A stretch of 64,000 nucleotides of DNA, taken from Crossaster papposus (lineage: Eukaryota > Echinodermata > Asteroidea > Velatida > Solasteridae). The stretch covers positions 372,001 through 436,000 of the forward strand of contig JBAIAA010000019.1 of the NCBI GenBank assembly GCA_037893245.1. The letters run 5' to 3'. Of the stretch, positions 1 through 13,200 are shown piece after piece. The notes beneath the pieces are model-generated. The model did not search any database, was not told the DNA's origin, and worked only from the letters and a program-made list of their open reading frames with translations. Numbering within the stretch: the first letter of the stretch is position 1; each line of letters opens with the position of its first letter. The translations under genes and the position numbers were made by a program.

Positions 1-308
1 ATCACGTGATATAGCAACATGCAGTGTCTTTGGTCTGGAGAATTTAAAGTTAAACTGTGCCAAGCTGTGTGAGCAAGTCAGTGTACCAGATGTTATTCAA
101 ATTTAACTCGGGGTCACGCGCAAATGGCTTATTTCATAGTTCTGCTTAAGCAGAAAATGTTGCTTATAGCACAAAAACCCTTGCTTGGTAAAATCAGGTA
201 AGGAGCCAACATTCCTTGCGATTGTTATGCTAAGCTAACAACAGCTAAGTACCAATCACAAACAATATACATCACATGGAGTTGTGGCTGGTGCGTAAGC
301 TGGGCCCA

Positions 309-2185
309 ATTCCATAAAAGCATTCTAACTTATATTACTAGGTTTTAGCAAGATAGTCCAGGAAAAATAAGTTTTGACCTCAAACAAATTGCAACAAATT
401 GTTTTTCACCACAGTGCACTTCTATAAGGTTCCTAGAATTACATACTAAAAATCTACACAAATCCAAGTGGTGGAAATATGTCTAATTTGCATAAATCGT
501 TAATCCCTGCCATGTAATATGTTTATTCCCATATTTGGGTATATATTTTATTTTTATTTTTTGAAAAGTTTATTTTGGTGATTCTACTTACATATCCTTA
601 CTTGAATAACATTTGCTAAAGCATATAAGTGACTGAATAATTATGAGAACACAGTAATTATCCAAAATGACAACTTTGTGACCCTATAAATGTGCGCACA
701 TTACACTGTCTCCAGATATCATCATGTAGTCAGTATTGGTGAGCTTCAAATTCACCAAGTTGCTTACTGGCACAGTTATCATATTAAAACCTTATGAAAA
801 ATCATATGAACAATAATAACATTGTGATATTTAGCCCAGAAAACAAAAACTGGGGGAAAATGGTGTGTCTATAAATTGGGCTAAAAAGTAGTTAAAGGGT
901 TGCCTAACATGGGAGACTTGAACAAGTTCAAGGAAATCCCCAAAATACATTTTAACGTAGATATGATTATTGTAAGCAACAAAAATTTTAAATTTGGGGG
1001 GTTTCCTTGAACTTGTTCAAGTCTCTCACCTTAGGCAACCCTTCACCTACTTGTTAGCCCAATTTAGGGACACATAATTTTTTCAAAGTTTTTGTTTGCT
1101 GGGCTAAATATCACAATGTTATCATTGTCCATATGATTTTCCATAAGGTTTTAATAGGATAACTGTGCCAGTAAGAACTTGGTGAATTTGAAGCACTTCA
1201 ATACTTACTACTTGATGATATCTGGAGACACTAGGTAAATGCGTGTAAATGATAGGGTATAATTGTAGTAATTTTGGATCATTACTATATTTTCATAATT
1301 ATTTAGTCACTTACATGCTTTAGAAAATGTTATTGAAGTAAGGATGTTTAAGTATAATCGCCAAAATAAACTTTTCAAAAAATAAAAATAAAATATATAC
1401 CCAAATATGGGAATATAAACATATTACACGGCAGGGATTAACGATTTATGCAAATTAGACATATTTGCACCACTTGGACTTTTGTAGATTTTTAGTATGT
1501 AATTCTAGGGACCTTATAGAAGTGCACTGTGGTGAAAAACAATTTGTTGCAATTTGTTTGAGGTCAACAAAGTAAAATTATGTATTTTGCCTGGATTAAG
1601 ATTCCAAATGCCTAGTTGGTTGCTTGCTAGCAATCAACTAAATCGCATTCCATAACACCATTCTATGAAACATTCTTACTTGTTGCTTGCTTGCAGCTTG
1701 CTAGAATGGTGTGGGGTTTGCATAATCGCCAAAGTACATGGTCAGTTTGAGTTAACAATACTAGGGAAAGAGTTCAAATCAGGTCATGCTGTGGGTTGTA
1801 TTGTCAATGCATTCCTCTGTACCCTATTTAGGGTATGTACATTTGTATCGGCCTATAAGCACATGTTTTAGAAATTGCTAATTCAGAGAGTGTTTCAAAT
1901 CAAAAAAGAGGAAAGAAGCCTTATAATTACTCGACTCAGGAAAATCTGTCCTTGACTCTGCGCATATAAGGATGTCAATACAAATTCAAAAAAGATGAAA
2001 GATTGAAAGTGACTTAGAATGGTGCTAATAAGGATTTAGACATACCCCAAACTTATTATAATTTTAGCAAGCAACTAGGAACCTTGCTAAGCGTATAATG
2101 GTTTTATGGAATAGATTTAGCAAGGAACTAGAGATAGAAAGGAAGTTAGCAACCAACTAGGCTTAGAATGCTTTTATGGAATTGG
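309..2185. mobile_element. Outer inverted-repeat element containing the 353-1598 palindrome
   Basis: attccataaaagcattctaa near 311-330 is inverted at about 2164-2183. Interior parts outside the palindrome repeat gcttgctagcaa and agcaaccaacta motifs. The element looks interrupted by the palindrome. Confidence 0.5.
353..1598. mobile_element. 1.25-kb palindromic foldback element
   Basis: Two arms of about 600 bp, centred near 975, are inverted copies of each other: for instance agtgcacttctataaggt at 412-429 and its near complement at 1509-1526. No ORF of note. Probably a non-autonomous DNA transposon. Confidence 0.75.
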
Positions 2186-2289
2186 CTCCTGGTTTTTCTA
2201 TGAAATTGGCCCCAGCACTTGTTGTCTTTGTTTTTCCCAGTTTCTATATAAACACAAAACTTTAAACAGGGGCCAATTTCATAGTGCTG

Positions 2290-3700
2290 CTAAGCTGCAT
2301 AGACCTGGATTCTAAGTTCTGTTTTTTTTAAACTCCAGAGTGCTTTCATGCGGTAAGTCATTTTATGACTCAAAACGGTGAAATCCGAGAGAACACAAAA
2401 GACACGGGAGTCTGGAAGAGACATATTAAATAAAACTTATTTTCTTTTCTTTTCAATTCTTTGAGAGGTACAATAGCAAAACTGGGGGGGGGGGACATTG
2501 GGGGATTTGTCCACCCCCCAAAAGTGCACAGTTTGAATCTTGAATACCTTGGCAACTCAAAAATGCAGAAAACTCTGAATCAATTTTGTAAAAGATTGTT
2601 CACGTTTGGCCAACTTCAGGTGGCGATTACTCAAACCAAGGTTTTAGGAGACATTCCTCATTTAGCCTGTTTGTCAAATTTGTGACCTGTGGGGGGCTCC
2701 CACGAAATCAGAGTAAAGTTGACATTTTGATATTCGGAGATATTGGTATTTCCAGATTCCTTGAATTCTTAGCTTTAAAATGATATATAATTTATTGGGT
2801 AGGGTATTTGAAAAAAATATATCTAATATTGAGCAAAACCAGCGGCCATTACATCAAATTAAGAAATAAGTTACTGAGAAAACACACTATATTTTACTTT
2901 TTGGGTACGCTCGGTAAAATCAAATTTAGATTTTTCTGCTAATCTTTTGCAAAAAAATACTTGGTAGTTTAAAAGAAAATATATGTGGGAATTGTATCAT
3001 ACCAATGCCAACAATGTATTCTACCTTTAAACTGTATAGATCTAAAATACTATCAAGCCAAATTAAAAATATTCAGTTCTGTGGGTTTTCATGGAGGCTA
3101 ATTATCATATTTTTTGTAACGCTTCTCATATTCAAATTTTGGGGGATAAAAAGTGATATCTTTTTCCATAACCGCAGTACTTCGAAGTGAAAAGTTTCTA
3201 AAAATGCATTATACTATCCAAAGCTGCTGTACTTCTTACCAAGTAAGTTTGTATTGCCATTAATTTTTGGAGTAATTACCAAACGTATACGATCCCTTTA
3301 AAGTTTGGATTGCTATTGGTTGTAAACATGGTGAAATTCAAAGGCGATCGTGGATAAAAGAGAAACCTAGACTCAAATAAACTGTTCCATGAACTCTAGT
3401 AAATTCTTTTGAGAGTTGCCAAAAATGAACCCGGATCTACATGTACATTGAATAGGATTAGGGAAAACCCCCCTACCTCTCCCCCCAAATTCTTTTTACA
3501 CCGAAACAGCTGAAGTTTTTGGGGTCACTAAAGTTATACGCTAAAAAACACACACAAAACATTTTTTAAAGGATATTTGTGAGTTGTTCTGTCAAAATGT
3601 TACCAAACTGGTCACAGGGCATAGTGGAGAAACAGCAAAATAATAAATAAATAGGAAAGTTTTATTTTAAGATTTGTTGATAATTGTAATTTATACCCCC
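2290..3700. repeat. AT-rich stretch with one repeat fragment
   Basis: No gene seen. 3117-3301 is closely similar to 37440-37633 and ends in the same tip, ttaccaaacgtatacgatccc. A G-run lies at 2485-2494. The remainder shows nothing I recognise. Confidence 0.45.
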
Positions 3701-3701
3701 A

Positions 3702-3969
3702 AATAGGCACTTGGGGAGACAATCCCATAGAGATGTACACAAACTGAAAACAGTCCTAACTTGTTTAACCCAACTCTTTTCTCTAAGATCTTCGAGATTT
3801 ATGCTATTTAGACCAAAATCTGTCGTTCTAGGAAAAAACTAACTCCCAAATATAGTTTGTTTAGGGTATAGCTAGACACTTAGGGAGACACTGAAATGTC
3901 TCCCTAAGTGCCACTGTCTCCTTATTACCTAAAAACTTACGCTAATTTGTCTCCCCAAGTGCCTATTTG
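3702..3969. mobile_element. Small foldback MITE
   Basis: aaataggcacttggggagac at 3701-3720 is inverted at 3950-3969; further inside, cttagggagaca/tgtctccctaag forms a second stem. No coding capacity. Confidence 0.65.
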
Positions 3970-4932
3970 GAAGAATTGGTATGCTTACTAACTATATTCT
4001 GTTAAGAAATAATATGGAAGTAGTGAAATAAAAGTGTTTACAAGAAAAACAATTGACATTTTTTTCATATCACATGTACAAAACTCGAAACTTCAAAGGC
4101 CTTTTTCTCAACATTTTACTTTTGCGACATGTTGGTAAATGCTAACTTTAAACAGTCATAACTTGTTAACGGAATGTCCGATTGAAGGCAACAAACAGCA
4201 TTGCAAGGAGAATTTTATCCTCTTTTCTATTACCTTAGAACCCTTATTTCACCTTAGAACCCTTAGAACATCTTCCCATTTCAACCTCCGTCTCATTTTG
4301 CCAGAACCCCTTACATAACTGTGGATTTTATTTCCTACTTTTAAATGCTCTTTCCAATTAACATCATTTCGTTCGAAATATGTTTTGTAGCCCATTAGAC
4401 GCTTCCATGGGCAAAATTTAACGGCGTTGCTTAACAATTAGCAGAAAAGTTGTGCTTACTATAAGCTGAACAATTTGCTAACCTTAAAAAAAGGCTATTT
4501 CACGGTAATTTTTGTGCTAACGTTTGCACGCGCATGGAGATTCTATTGTTACATTACTGATTTAAGCTAATTTTTCCGCTAGGCTAAGCGTTTAGTTTAC
4601 CGTGCTTACTGCTTACAGTCTGCTTACAGTTAAATGTGACATGGTATGTCAAAACCAGGCGGAATTCTGCAGAGCTACGAATGGAAAATCAGCTGCAAAA
4701 TGATATTGGGTGATTTTCAGTGATTTGGGGATTTTACATTTTTTGTGGTGCTATTTATGTTTCAACTGTTCTTTAAAAGTTTCAAATTAAAACTTCATTG
4801 ACAAAGCATTTTGTTAAAACAAAAATCCAACTTTAAAGGTCTATTTCTCATTTTTAACATTTCAGACAATGAGATTTCAACATTTAATAGCTTTACTTTG
4901 GAATATCCAATACAAAAAAACCAAGGTGGCAT

Positions 4933-5144
4933 TTAACCAGTTCGCGCCGGAAGAAGTTACCAAACGTAAAGTTTTCCCCAGATTCAAAACGGATGACGCA
5001 TAAACACGTCACGAGCAAGGCCTGGAAATGTCAGTCAGCAGCGAGCAAGGCCGGAAATGCGTGGGTGTGCTTCCCGGTACTATCGGCCTGAACCCGCCTC
5101 GATTCAAGTTTCGTTATAAAATAATACCGGCGCAAATTGGTTAA
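4933..5144. mobile_element. TTAA-flanked MITE, ccagttcgcgcc family, copy 1
   Basis: About 210 bp between TTAA and TTAA with inverted ends CCAGTTCGCGCCGG. The interior carries ggccggaaatg repeats. TTAA flanks suggest piggyBac-like mobilisation. Relatives: 5648-5889, 6717-6959, 12514-12766, 39887-40128, 42519-42760, 47717-47952, 59044-59260, and fragments at 12250-12430 and 13530-13641. Confidence 0.8.
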
Positions 5145-5647
5145 AAGAGGAAGGGGTACATTTTACTAATATTGCAGAAACTCAAAATTGACTTCTTGCC
5201 CAAAAGTGCCTGATTTGGACATACCGTGTCACAAATACACGGAGACTTTGTTAGCAGAAAATCCTGCGCTTAGCGGCGCCGTGAAATTGGCCCCGGGACA
5301 TAGTCCCGGGGCCCTAGGGACGCACGAATTCGTTCAAGTGTTTAGGACAAAAACTCAAAAACACAGCAAGATTACTTCCTTGTTTTTATTACCATGTTCA
5401 CAAATGTTAATACAATAGAATGCCAATACAAAACTCCTTAATTTGCCTCTCAGATAAACAAACAAATATTACTTGTTTCGAGCGATAGGCCATAAATGTC
5501 ACCCGCTCCAGGAAAAGGTGACATAAGTCGCAAAAACTAAAAATAGAGTTATGTACATGATTGAAAAGTCCAGGATATAAGCTTTAATTTGGTACATAGT
5601 ACAGCCCCATAGCCCCTCCCATTCCGGTGATATGACGTGTTTGCATA

Positions 5648-5889
5648 TTAACCAGTTCGCGCCGGATGACGTATATAAACGCAAAAATTTCCCCAGATTC
5701 AAAACGGATGACGCATAAACACGCCAAGTTCAAGTTCGGAAATGTATGTCAGCAGCGGGCAAGGCCGGAAATGCGTGGGTGTGCTTCCCGGCACTATCAG
5801 CCTGAACACGCTTCGGATTGAGTTTCGTTAAAAATAATCCCGCCCGTGGGCTCGGCGATGTTAAAATAATCCCGGCGCGAACTGGTTAA
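5648..5889. mobile_element. ccagttcgcgcc MITE, copy 2
   Basis: TTAA at both ends, inverted tips ccagttcgcgccgg/ccggcgcgaactgg, inside another repeat. Confidence 0.85.
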
Positions 5890-6050
5890 TGGTTCCATGG
5901 AATTCAAAATACACAACTGACTGAGAAAACAGGCTTCGAAACACAACAAAACTAAGACAATATATTAGAACCACGCACTCTTAAAAGGTTTCGTGTCACT
6001 TTATTTATCGAATTCTAGCTTTTTGTTAATTAAATCTGAAACTTTGGAGA

Positions 6051-6195
6051 TTAACTCTTTCACTACGGTATTGTATATGGGCTGTGACGTAATTGTTTTA
6101 CACAATGTTTACAACGAGCCGCTCTGAGCGGCTTGCCGGCAGAAATAACCTTTTTTCGAGCCGCTGTGAGCGGCGCGCCGTAGCGAAAGAGTTAA
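6051..6195. mobile_element. TTAA-flanked 145-bp MITE, ctctttc(a/g)ctacgg family
   Basis: TTAA, inverted tips ctctttcactacgg and cgtagcgaaagag, TTAA. Inner gagccgctctgagcggc hairpins. Confidence 0.75.
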
Positions 6196-6716
6196 AGATG
6201 TCATTTAGGACAAAAAATGAAAATCAAATGTTGACAAAAATATTAACTTTAACAGGCCCTATTAACTTTAACAGGCCATTACTCATAAATGCATAGCGCG
6301 ACTTATGCCACCTTTTCTTGGAGCGGGTCACAAATATTCATGCTAATTTGGGTTCTTGACACACACACACGAACGTATATACAAAAATACATGTACTGAA
6401 AACTCACAGCGTTGTAAATACCTCCAATCGTAAACCCCTATTGCGCTCTTTTGTTTATATTGTAACTTTTTGGGGAAGACCTGTATGTATTGTTTATGAT
6501 TCTTAAACAGTGAACGTTTGTCAATATTGGAATTTATTGTTCAGCGTTAACTGTTGAAATGCGTATATAAACACGTATAACTACATTATACAACGCGCGT
6601 TGGGCATCTTGTCGAAAAAGCGCTTGTTCTTACTAAAAACAAACAGCCATAAAATTGGTAGTTATGATGCGTATTTTATAAGATGGGTTAGGTGAAATCG
6701 ATCTTAGGACACGTCT

Positions 6717-6959
6717 TTAACCAGTTCGCGCCGGAGGACGTTTATACAGCAAAGTTTTCCACAGATTCAAAACGGATGACGCATAAACACCCCACGAGCA
6801 AGGCCGGAAATGTCTGTCAGCAGCGAGCAAGGCCGGAAATGCGTGGGTGTGCTTCCCGGTACCATCGGCCTGAGCCCGGCTCGGATCGAGTTTCGTTAAA
6901 AAAATAATTCCGCGCCTCGGCTCGGTGATGTTCAAATAATCCCGGCGCGAACTGGTTAA
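6717..6959. mobile_element. ccagttcgcgcc MITE, copy 3
   Basis: TTAA at both ends and near-perfect inverted tips. Confidence 0.85.
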
Positions 6960-7090
6960 TAGCCAATATCGATCTTAGAGTCCCAAGATGAGTCGTATCT
7001 TAGAGTCCCAAGATGAGTCGTACGATAAGACGAGTTTCGTAAAATCAGGCCGGATTCCCACCTAGACATGATGGTGTAGTTTTTGCGACT

Positions 7091-7096
7091 TTTATT
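7091..7096 (-). terminator. Candidate poly(A) signal of ACTL6A
   Basis: AATAAA on the minus strand 42 nt past the stop codon. This would give a short 3' UTR. Position and motif are seen; use is inferred. Confidence 0.55.
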
Positions 7097-7138
7097 GAAT
7101 TGGGACGGGCGTGTACAGTGAACACTAAATTCTCTAAT

Positions 7139-7219
7139 TCATGGGCATTTTCTCTCTACACAGCTTTTCCCAGCATCTTCGTACTCCTGTCTCGAAATCC
7201 ACATCTGTTGGAAGGTTCC
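7139..7219 (-). CDS. ACTL6A: ACTL6A exon 13 (stop codon)
   Basis: [20 protein letters not shown] then VERKCP and TGA (complement of 7139-7141). This is the standard ACTL6 C-terminus. Acceptor acgtaacag. Confidence 0.95.
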   Translation of the reverse strand, partial: GTFQQMWISRQEYEDAGKSCVERKCP

Positions 7220-10200
7220 CTGTTACGTTAAAATAAACGTCGATTATTGGCGATGCGAAGTTCTGAGAAAACAGCGTTTAACGATAGGGTACCAGAATAG
7301 CAATGAAAAATCCATTACAAAATGTTTTTATTTTGTTTTGCTTTTATGGGATTTGCAACTTTGCGACATCCGACGGGTTTTCAGAGATCGCATCACATAT
7401 AGCAATATTAACAGTCAGAACATGACGCCGTATTGACGCTAGGCCGACTTTGAATTGAAGGTTGGCAATAAATGTACATGTACTTACCAGTGAAGCGAGG
7501 ATCGACCCACCAATCCAGGCACTGAATCGTCTCTCTGTCGCACCCGACGGAGCAATTATCTTCAGTCTCATATTCTATTCAAAATGATTTAAACAAAAAA
7601 AAAGTTTAATGTTAAGCAAAGACCTTAACCCATAGGTGAGGTTGGTAAAAGCGAGGTTGGGTTAGTGATTGACGGGTTTGTGAGGGTCAGGTTGGTGAAG
7701 GCGAGGTACATGTTGGGGAGAACAAAGATGGTGTGAGGTTGATGAGGGTTAAGATTGGGAAGGGTGAGGTTGATGAGAATTAAGGTTGGTAAGGGCCGAG
7801 GTTGAGGAGGGCCGAGGTTGAGGAGGGCCGAGGTTGAGGAGGGCTGAGGTTGAGGGCTGAGGTTGAGGTTGAGGTTGAGGAGGGCTGAGGTTGAGGAGGG
7901 CCGAGGTTGAGGAGGGCCGAGGTTGAGGAGGGCCGAGGTTGAGGAGGGCTGAGGTTGAGGGCTGAGGTTGAGGTTGAGGTTGAGGTGGAGGAGGGCCGAG
8001 GTTGAGGAGGGCTGAGGTTGAGGAGGGCTGAGGTTGAGGTTGAGGTTGAGGTTGAGGTTGAGGAGGGCTAAGGTTGAGGAGGGCTGAGGTTGAGGTTGAA
8101 GAGGGCCGAGGCCGAGGAGGGCTGAGGTTGTTGAGGTTGAGGAGGGTTGAGGGCTGAGGTTGAGGGCTGAGGTTGAGGGCTGAGGTTGAGGTTGAGGAGG
8201 GTTGAGGTTGAGGAGGGCCGAGGTTGAGGAGGGCCGAGGTTGAGGAGGGCCGAGGTTGAGGAGGGCCGAGGTTGAGGAGGGCCGAGGTTGAGGAGGGCCG
8301 AGGTTGGGGAGGGTCGAGGTTGGGGAGGGTCGAGGTTGGGGAGGGCCGAGGTTGAGGAGGGCCGAGGTTGAGGAGGGCCGAGGTTGAGGAGGGCCGAGGT
8401 TGAGGAGGGCCGAGGTTGAGGAGGGCCGAGGTTGAGGAGGGCCGAGGTTGAGGAGGGCTGAGGTTGGGGAGGGCCGAGGTTGGGGAGGGTCGAGGTTGAG
8501 GAGGGTCGGGTTAATGAGGGTCGGGTTGGTGAGGGTCAGGTTGGTGAGGGTCAGGTTGGTGAGGGTCAGGTTGGCGAGGGTCAGGTTGGCGAGGGTCAGG
8601 TTGGCAAGGGTCATAAGCTAGTTTGCACCTGCGGTGTCTTGTTCTGTAGTTCTCTCTGCAGACGGTCTATGAATCCAGACAACAGGGTGTTGCCTCCTGT
8701 GACAATAACATTGCTGTACATAGCCTGCAACAGAATCAAAACACCGGAAATAAATATACACTGTACATCCAAGTCAATAACAAACCATCTCCGTCTTGCT
8801 CAAACAAACTGAATACATAAGTATGCATTTGTATATCTTTGGTTCCTCCAAACATACAACGAAGACATTACCAGGATTCTAGACACGGTGTTGATCTTAA
8901 AGTTGTAAAGGGAATGCAACTCACCGCTCTGATATCAGCATCTAGCAGGCCAATACTTGTGCTGGCTACATGACCTACTCCCAGCATGGTGTTGCCTTCA
9001 AAGCCCTAGGAGCAAGGAAGAAACACCCATCAGAAAACACAGCATAACAACAAGAAAAATAATATGTGACCTGTCATCACAAAAAGTCGCATGGAGTGAT
9101 TTCCCAGTACGGCCAGTCAAAGTCAAAATTTGAAGGGGTGGTCGATTTTGAGATTATATGTTTTTTTTGAAAGACTAAATCCCCAACAATCAATTCCCAA
9201 TTTTTCAGGACGATCAGATAAAAACAAAATTAGTTTTTGAGACAATTTTGACTATGCCTTTCCATGCCTTTCACACAATTTCTCGCAATAAATGCCAGTT
9301 TAAAAGAAAAATGAAACAAATATTGAGTATCAAACCTCCAAGTGTTATATACCATTGGAAAGCTCTGTTTACACAGAATTTATGAATACCCATATCTTTG
9401 ATTTTGCCGACTTTACGCTCATTTTGTGATGACAGGTCACATATGAGAGTAAAGTCGCACGATATAGTCACGGAGATATGGCCATCCAAAGTAAAAATAT
9501 GAAGGGGTGGTTAATTTTCAGCTTTTGCGTAATTTGGAAAGCCAAAGTCCTCCTCTACATATTCCCATTTTTAAGGTGCGATCAGATGATCGAAAACCTC
9601 GTAAATTACGCAATTTTGCGTAGTTAGTGTTTGGATTAAAGTCCATTAGTGGTCTAATTAACACGGTAATTAAATATACAAATCAGGTCCTCGTAACTAT
9701 CACAAGTTTTCAAATTTTTGATATTTTGTTGTTTATACAATAGTTTGTATGTGTAGAAAGATTCAAGAAGAAATAATGATTAGAACATAGCCGTTGCTAT
9801 GCTCAACCGAACCTTACTTGTCCTGTTTTGCAATCTTTTGCGTGTTTTTTAAAAGATGTTTCGCTTTTAAAAGATGTTTCGCTGTAAAATGTATTTATTG
9901 CAAAACCCCCAAGTGTTATGTACCATTGGAAATCTCTCTTTCTCAAGAATTTCAAAATACCTTTACATTTCTAGAAAGAGGAAGTCCTAAGCTTTCAAAT
10001 GATGTATTGTGTGTTGCTGTAGCTTATTCCTAGCCGCCGCTATACTCTTTTGAAATAGATGAAGTCATGCTCCCTTGTTTTGAGAAAACGGAGTTCAAAG
10101 TCCGTGAACCGCGCCAACTATGTTATCAATCAGTGCAATTCAGCCACAAAAAAACACACTTTAGAGTTTGAAATGAGCTATAAAATGTTGGGATATGATA

Positions 10201-13200
10201 AAGAAGGTTTGTTTGTATTTAAAAACGTTAACAACTCGAAACCGACCTCCCATTTGAAAAATTGATGTTTCGGCCCATAACTCGTTTTAGCAATGTGCGA
10301 ATTTCCGCTCATTTCGTGGTGCCAGGGGCCAATTTCATAGAGCTGCTAAGCACAAAAATTTGCTTAGCACAAAAAGGTCTTCCTCATTAAAAACAGGTTA
10401 CCAGCCACAATTCAACGTGTTTTTCATGCTAAGCAAAAAACAGCTGATTATCAATCCAAAACAATAAAGATCAGGTGAAAATTGGTCTGTAACCTTGTTT
10501 TTGCCAAGGACAAATTGTCATGCTAAGCAAATTGTTGTGCTTAGCAGCTCTATGAAATTGGCCCCAGGTCACAAATGTGACCGGCTCTACAAAAAGGTGT
10601 ATTAAGTAGTCGCAAAAAAAGGAATTGAGTTATATACATGGTTAGAAAGCCCACACAACATTTTGGAGATATGACGTGTTTACATATTGATTACTTCCTT
10701 GGAGTTCAAATTACACAACTGAGAAAACAGGCTTTGAAAAAGCCGGCTCTGTTGTACTACAACAGAACGATGCACACAAAATGGGATTTGTTTCCACTTT
10801 ATTCATCAAAATTAACATTTCTTTGAAGGAAACCTGAAACTGTAGGTATTGAAGATTTCATTCATGACAAAAAATTAAAAACACATTTTGATGAAATGTT
10901 TACCCTCTCAACGTTGAGCGGGCCATTACATGATAGTGCACAGCGCGACTTAAGACACCTTTTTGTAGAGCAGGTCACAAATGTGAGAATTAGATTATTG
11001 ATCCGAGTTTACGTACCTTGACGTGCGATATATCAAAGAGGCCTTCTGGGATACGGACGCGCTCCTCCGCAAATTCCTGATGGTAACCATTCGGGAAATC
11101 ATATAGGACAGAGGGCAGCTGATCCGCGGAACTGCAGTAACATAAAACAACACAAAATTAGTCAACTATGAGTATTTTCGAAACATTTACTTCATCTTCA
11201 GCTTTGCCTCTGGCTTCAGCTTCGCCTCTGAATGCCTAATCACTGAGAACAGGACTTTTTTTCCTAGGTAGCCCACCAGGCTAGCAAACTGCAGATTTTA
11301 CTTACGTTTACATCTTTGCTAGCCCGTAATGCACAATGCAAAAACTATTCGTTCGGCACACGCACGTACACATGCTCTGGTACCACATAACGACCGAGGG
11401 GCGAGACACAAAAGAGAACAAAGGAAACAAAAGCCCCTGGGTCGGCGGCATGAATGGAAAAATTTGGTCCTCGATCGACGGTGCAAGCGCAAAGCAATGG
11501 GGATTGGGTATAACATAGGAATAAAGGAAAACACAATATCGAGCCTCGATCGTTATGTGGTTCACAACTGAATGTACATGTACGTACACGTACGTGCATC
11601 TGTAGTAACGTACACAGAAGGCGCTGTTCTGAACAGACTCTGTATCAGACGCTACTAGTACTAGTGGCACGGCAGAACGCTCACGTACTATACAGCTACG
11701 CAGTGGGCTGTTATGGGATAGGAAAAAGAATAGTGCATATATATGTGTGGTACCCTGCACCATGGTGCATACCATACTAATCTCACTGAAGCCCACCAGT
11801 CTACTCTAGTTTGTGAGATCGCAATGCACTGCATGCACGCGTGGATCGAGCGCTCCCAGGCTATCGATAATCATGCCGAAAAACACAATCAAAAGACAGT
11901 TTATACTCAGTTTATTTTGAACCGATATTTATTTAATACACAAAAAGACAATAACAATTTAAACGTGTATTTTGATCTAAACCTTTTCAGGTAGGTTACT
12001 GAATTTGTCACTAGCCCACCGGGCAACCAAGGAAGTGGGTCTAGGTAGCCCGGAGGGGCTTCCGCTAGAATTTGTACGCTGGGCTAGTACTATTTCGAGG
12101 CCTGGAGAAGCAAATAGAAATTAAAGCAAATGAAAATAGTCTTAACTTTTGAGTTCACATCAATCGATCGAATGTTTCTGAAGCACAACAGGCATCAAAA
12201 TGTGGCTGGGGATTTCGCAGTTTGAAATCTAAAATCGCCTTTTAATAACCCGTTAGCGCCGGGATTATTTTAACATCACCGAGCCGACGGGCTGGATTAT
12301 GTTTTTAACGAAACTCGATCTGAAGCGGGTTCAGGCCGATGCTACCGGGAAGCACACCCACACATTTCCGGCCTTGCTCGCTGCTGACAGACATTTCAGG
12401 CCTTGCTCGTGGCGTTTTTATGCGTCATCCTGAAAACCAGTCACGAACAATCTACATCACCTAAATAATAAGGCGTCGAACCTATGGGTCGTCAAACATA
12501 TGAGAAATCGGACTTAACCAGTTCGTGCCGGGATTATTTTAACATCACTGAGCCGACGGGCGGATTATGTTTTAAACGAAACTTGATCCGAGGCGGGTTC
12601 AGGCTGATGGTACCAGGAAGCACACCCATGACATTTCCGGCCTTGCTTGCTGCTGACAGACATTTCCGGCCTTGCTCGTGACGTGTTTATGCGTCTTCCA
12701 TTTGAAATCTCAAAAATACTTTGCCTGTACCGGTATATGATACGTCCTTCGGCGCAAACTGGTTAAGGGCTTTTTAGTTGGGGGGATGAGATTTTGTCGG
12801 AGTTACGAGTGGACCCTCAAATCTGTACCGTAACCTTGTTTTGGCCAAGGAAAGTTGTTCATGCTAAGCAATTGTTTTGGTGCTTAGAAGCTCCACGAAA
12901 TAAGCCTTGGTGAATTACTTACTCTGGTTCATATGGCGCATCCGCTACTTGCAAAGCGGTAATTTGGAAGTCTTGAAGGACCTGCTTAACGCGATAGCTG
13001 TGCCAGGATTTCGTCACTTGCGGTACTTCCTTCCGTTTGAAGTTAGCCGGGGCGCCCTCCTTAACCATCTCCTGTTAAGACAGTTTGGAAAATTGTAACC
13101 AGTCATCTCAAAATGAGCGTAAAGTCGGCAAAATCAAAAATTGAGATATGGGTATTTCTAAATTCTGTGGAAACGGAGCTTTCCAATGGTATATAACACT

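Larger units (their letters stand above)
5497..6332. mobile_element. TGTGACC-type MITE with two nested MITEs
   Basis: Ends tgtcacccgctcc and ggagcgggtcaca. Interrupted by a ccagttcgcgcc MITE (5648-5889) and by the 6051-6195 TTAA MITE. Confidence 0.65.

Noticed and set aside
7625-8614. 329-codon minus-strand reading frame (proline/leucine-rich repeats)
   Set aside because: It is a read-through of the 16-bp minisatellite in an intron; its 16-residue period is exactly the array period, and there is no start context or homology.
11308-11796. 162-codon minus-strand reading frame
   Set aside because: Lies in a dispersed repeat with a relative at 54533-55618 where the frame is not kept; overlapping frames exist on both strands and no protein family is recognised.
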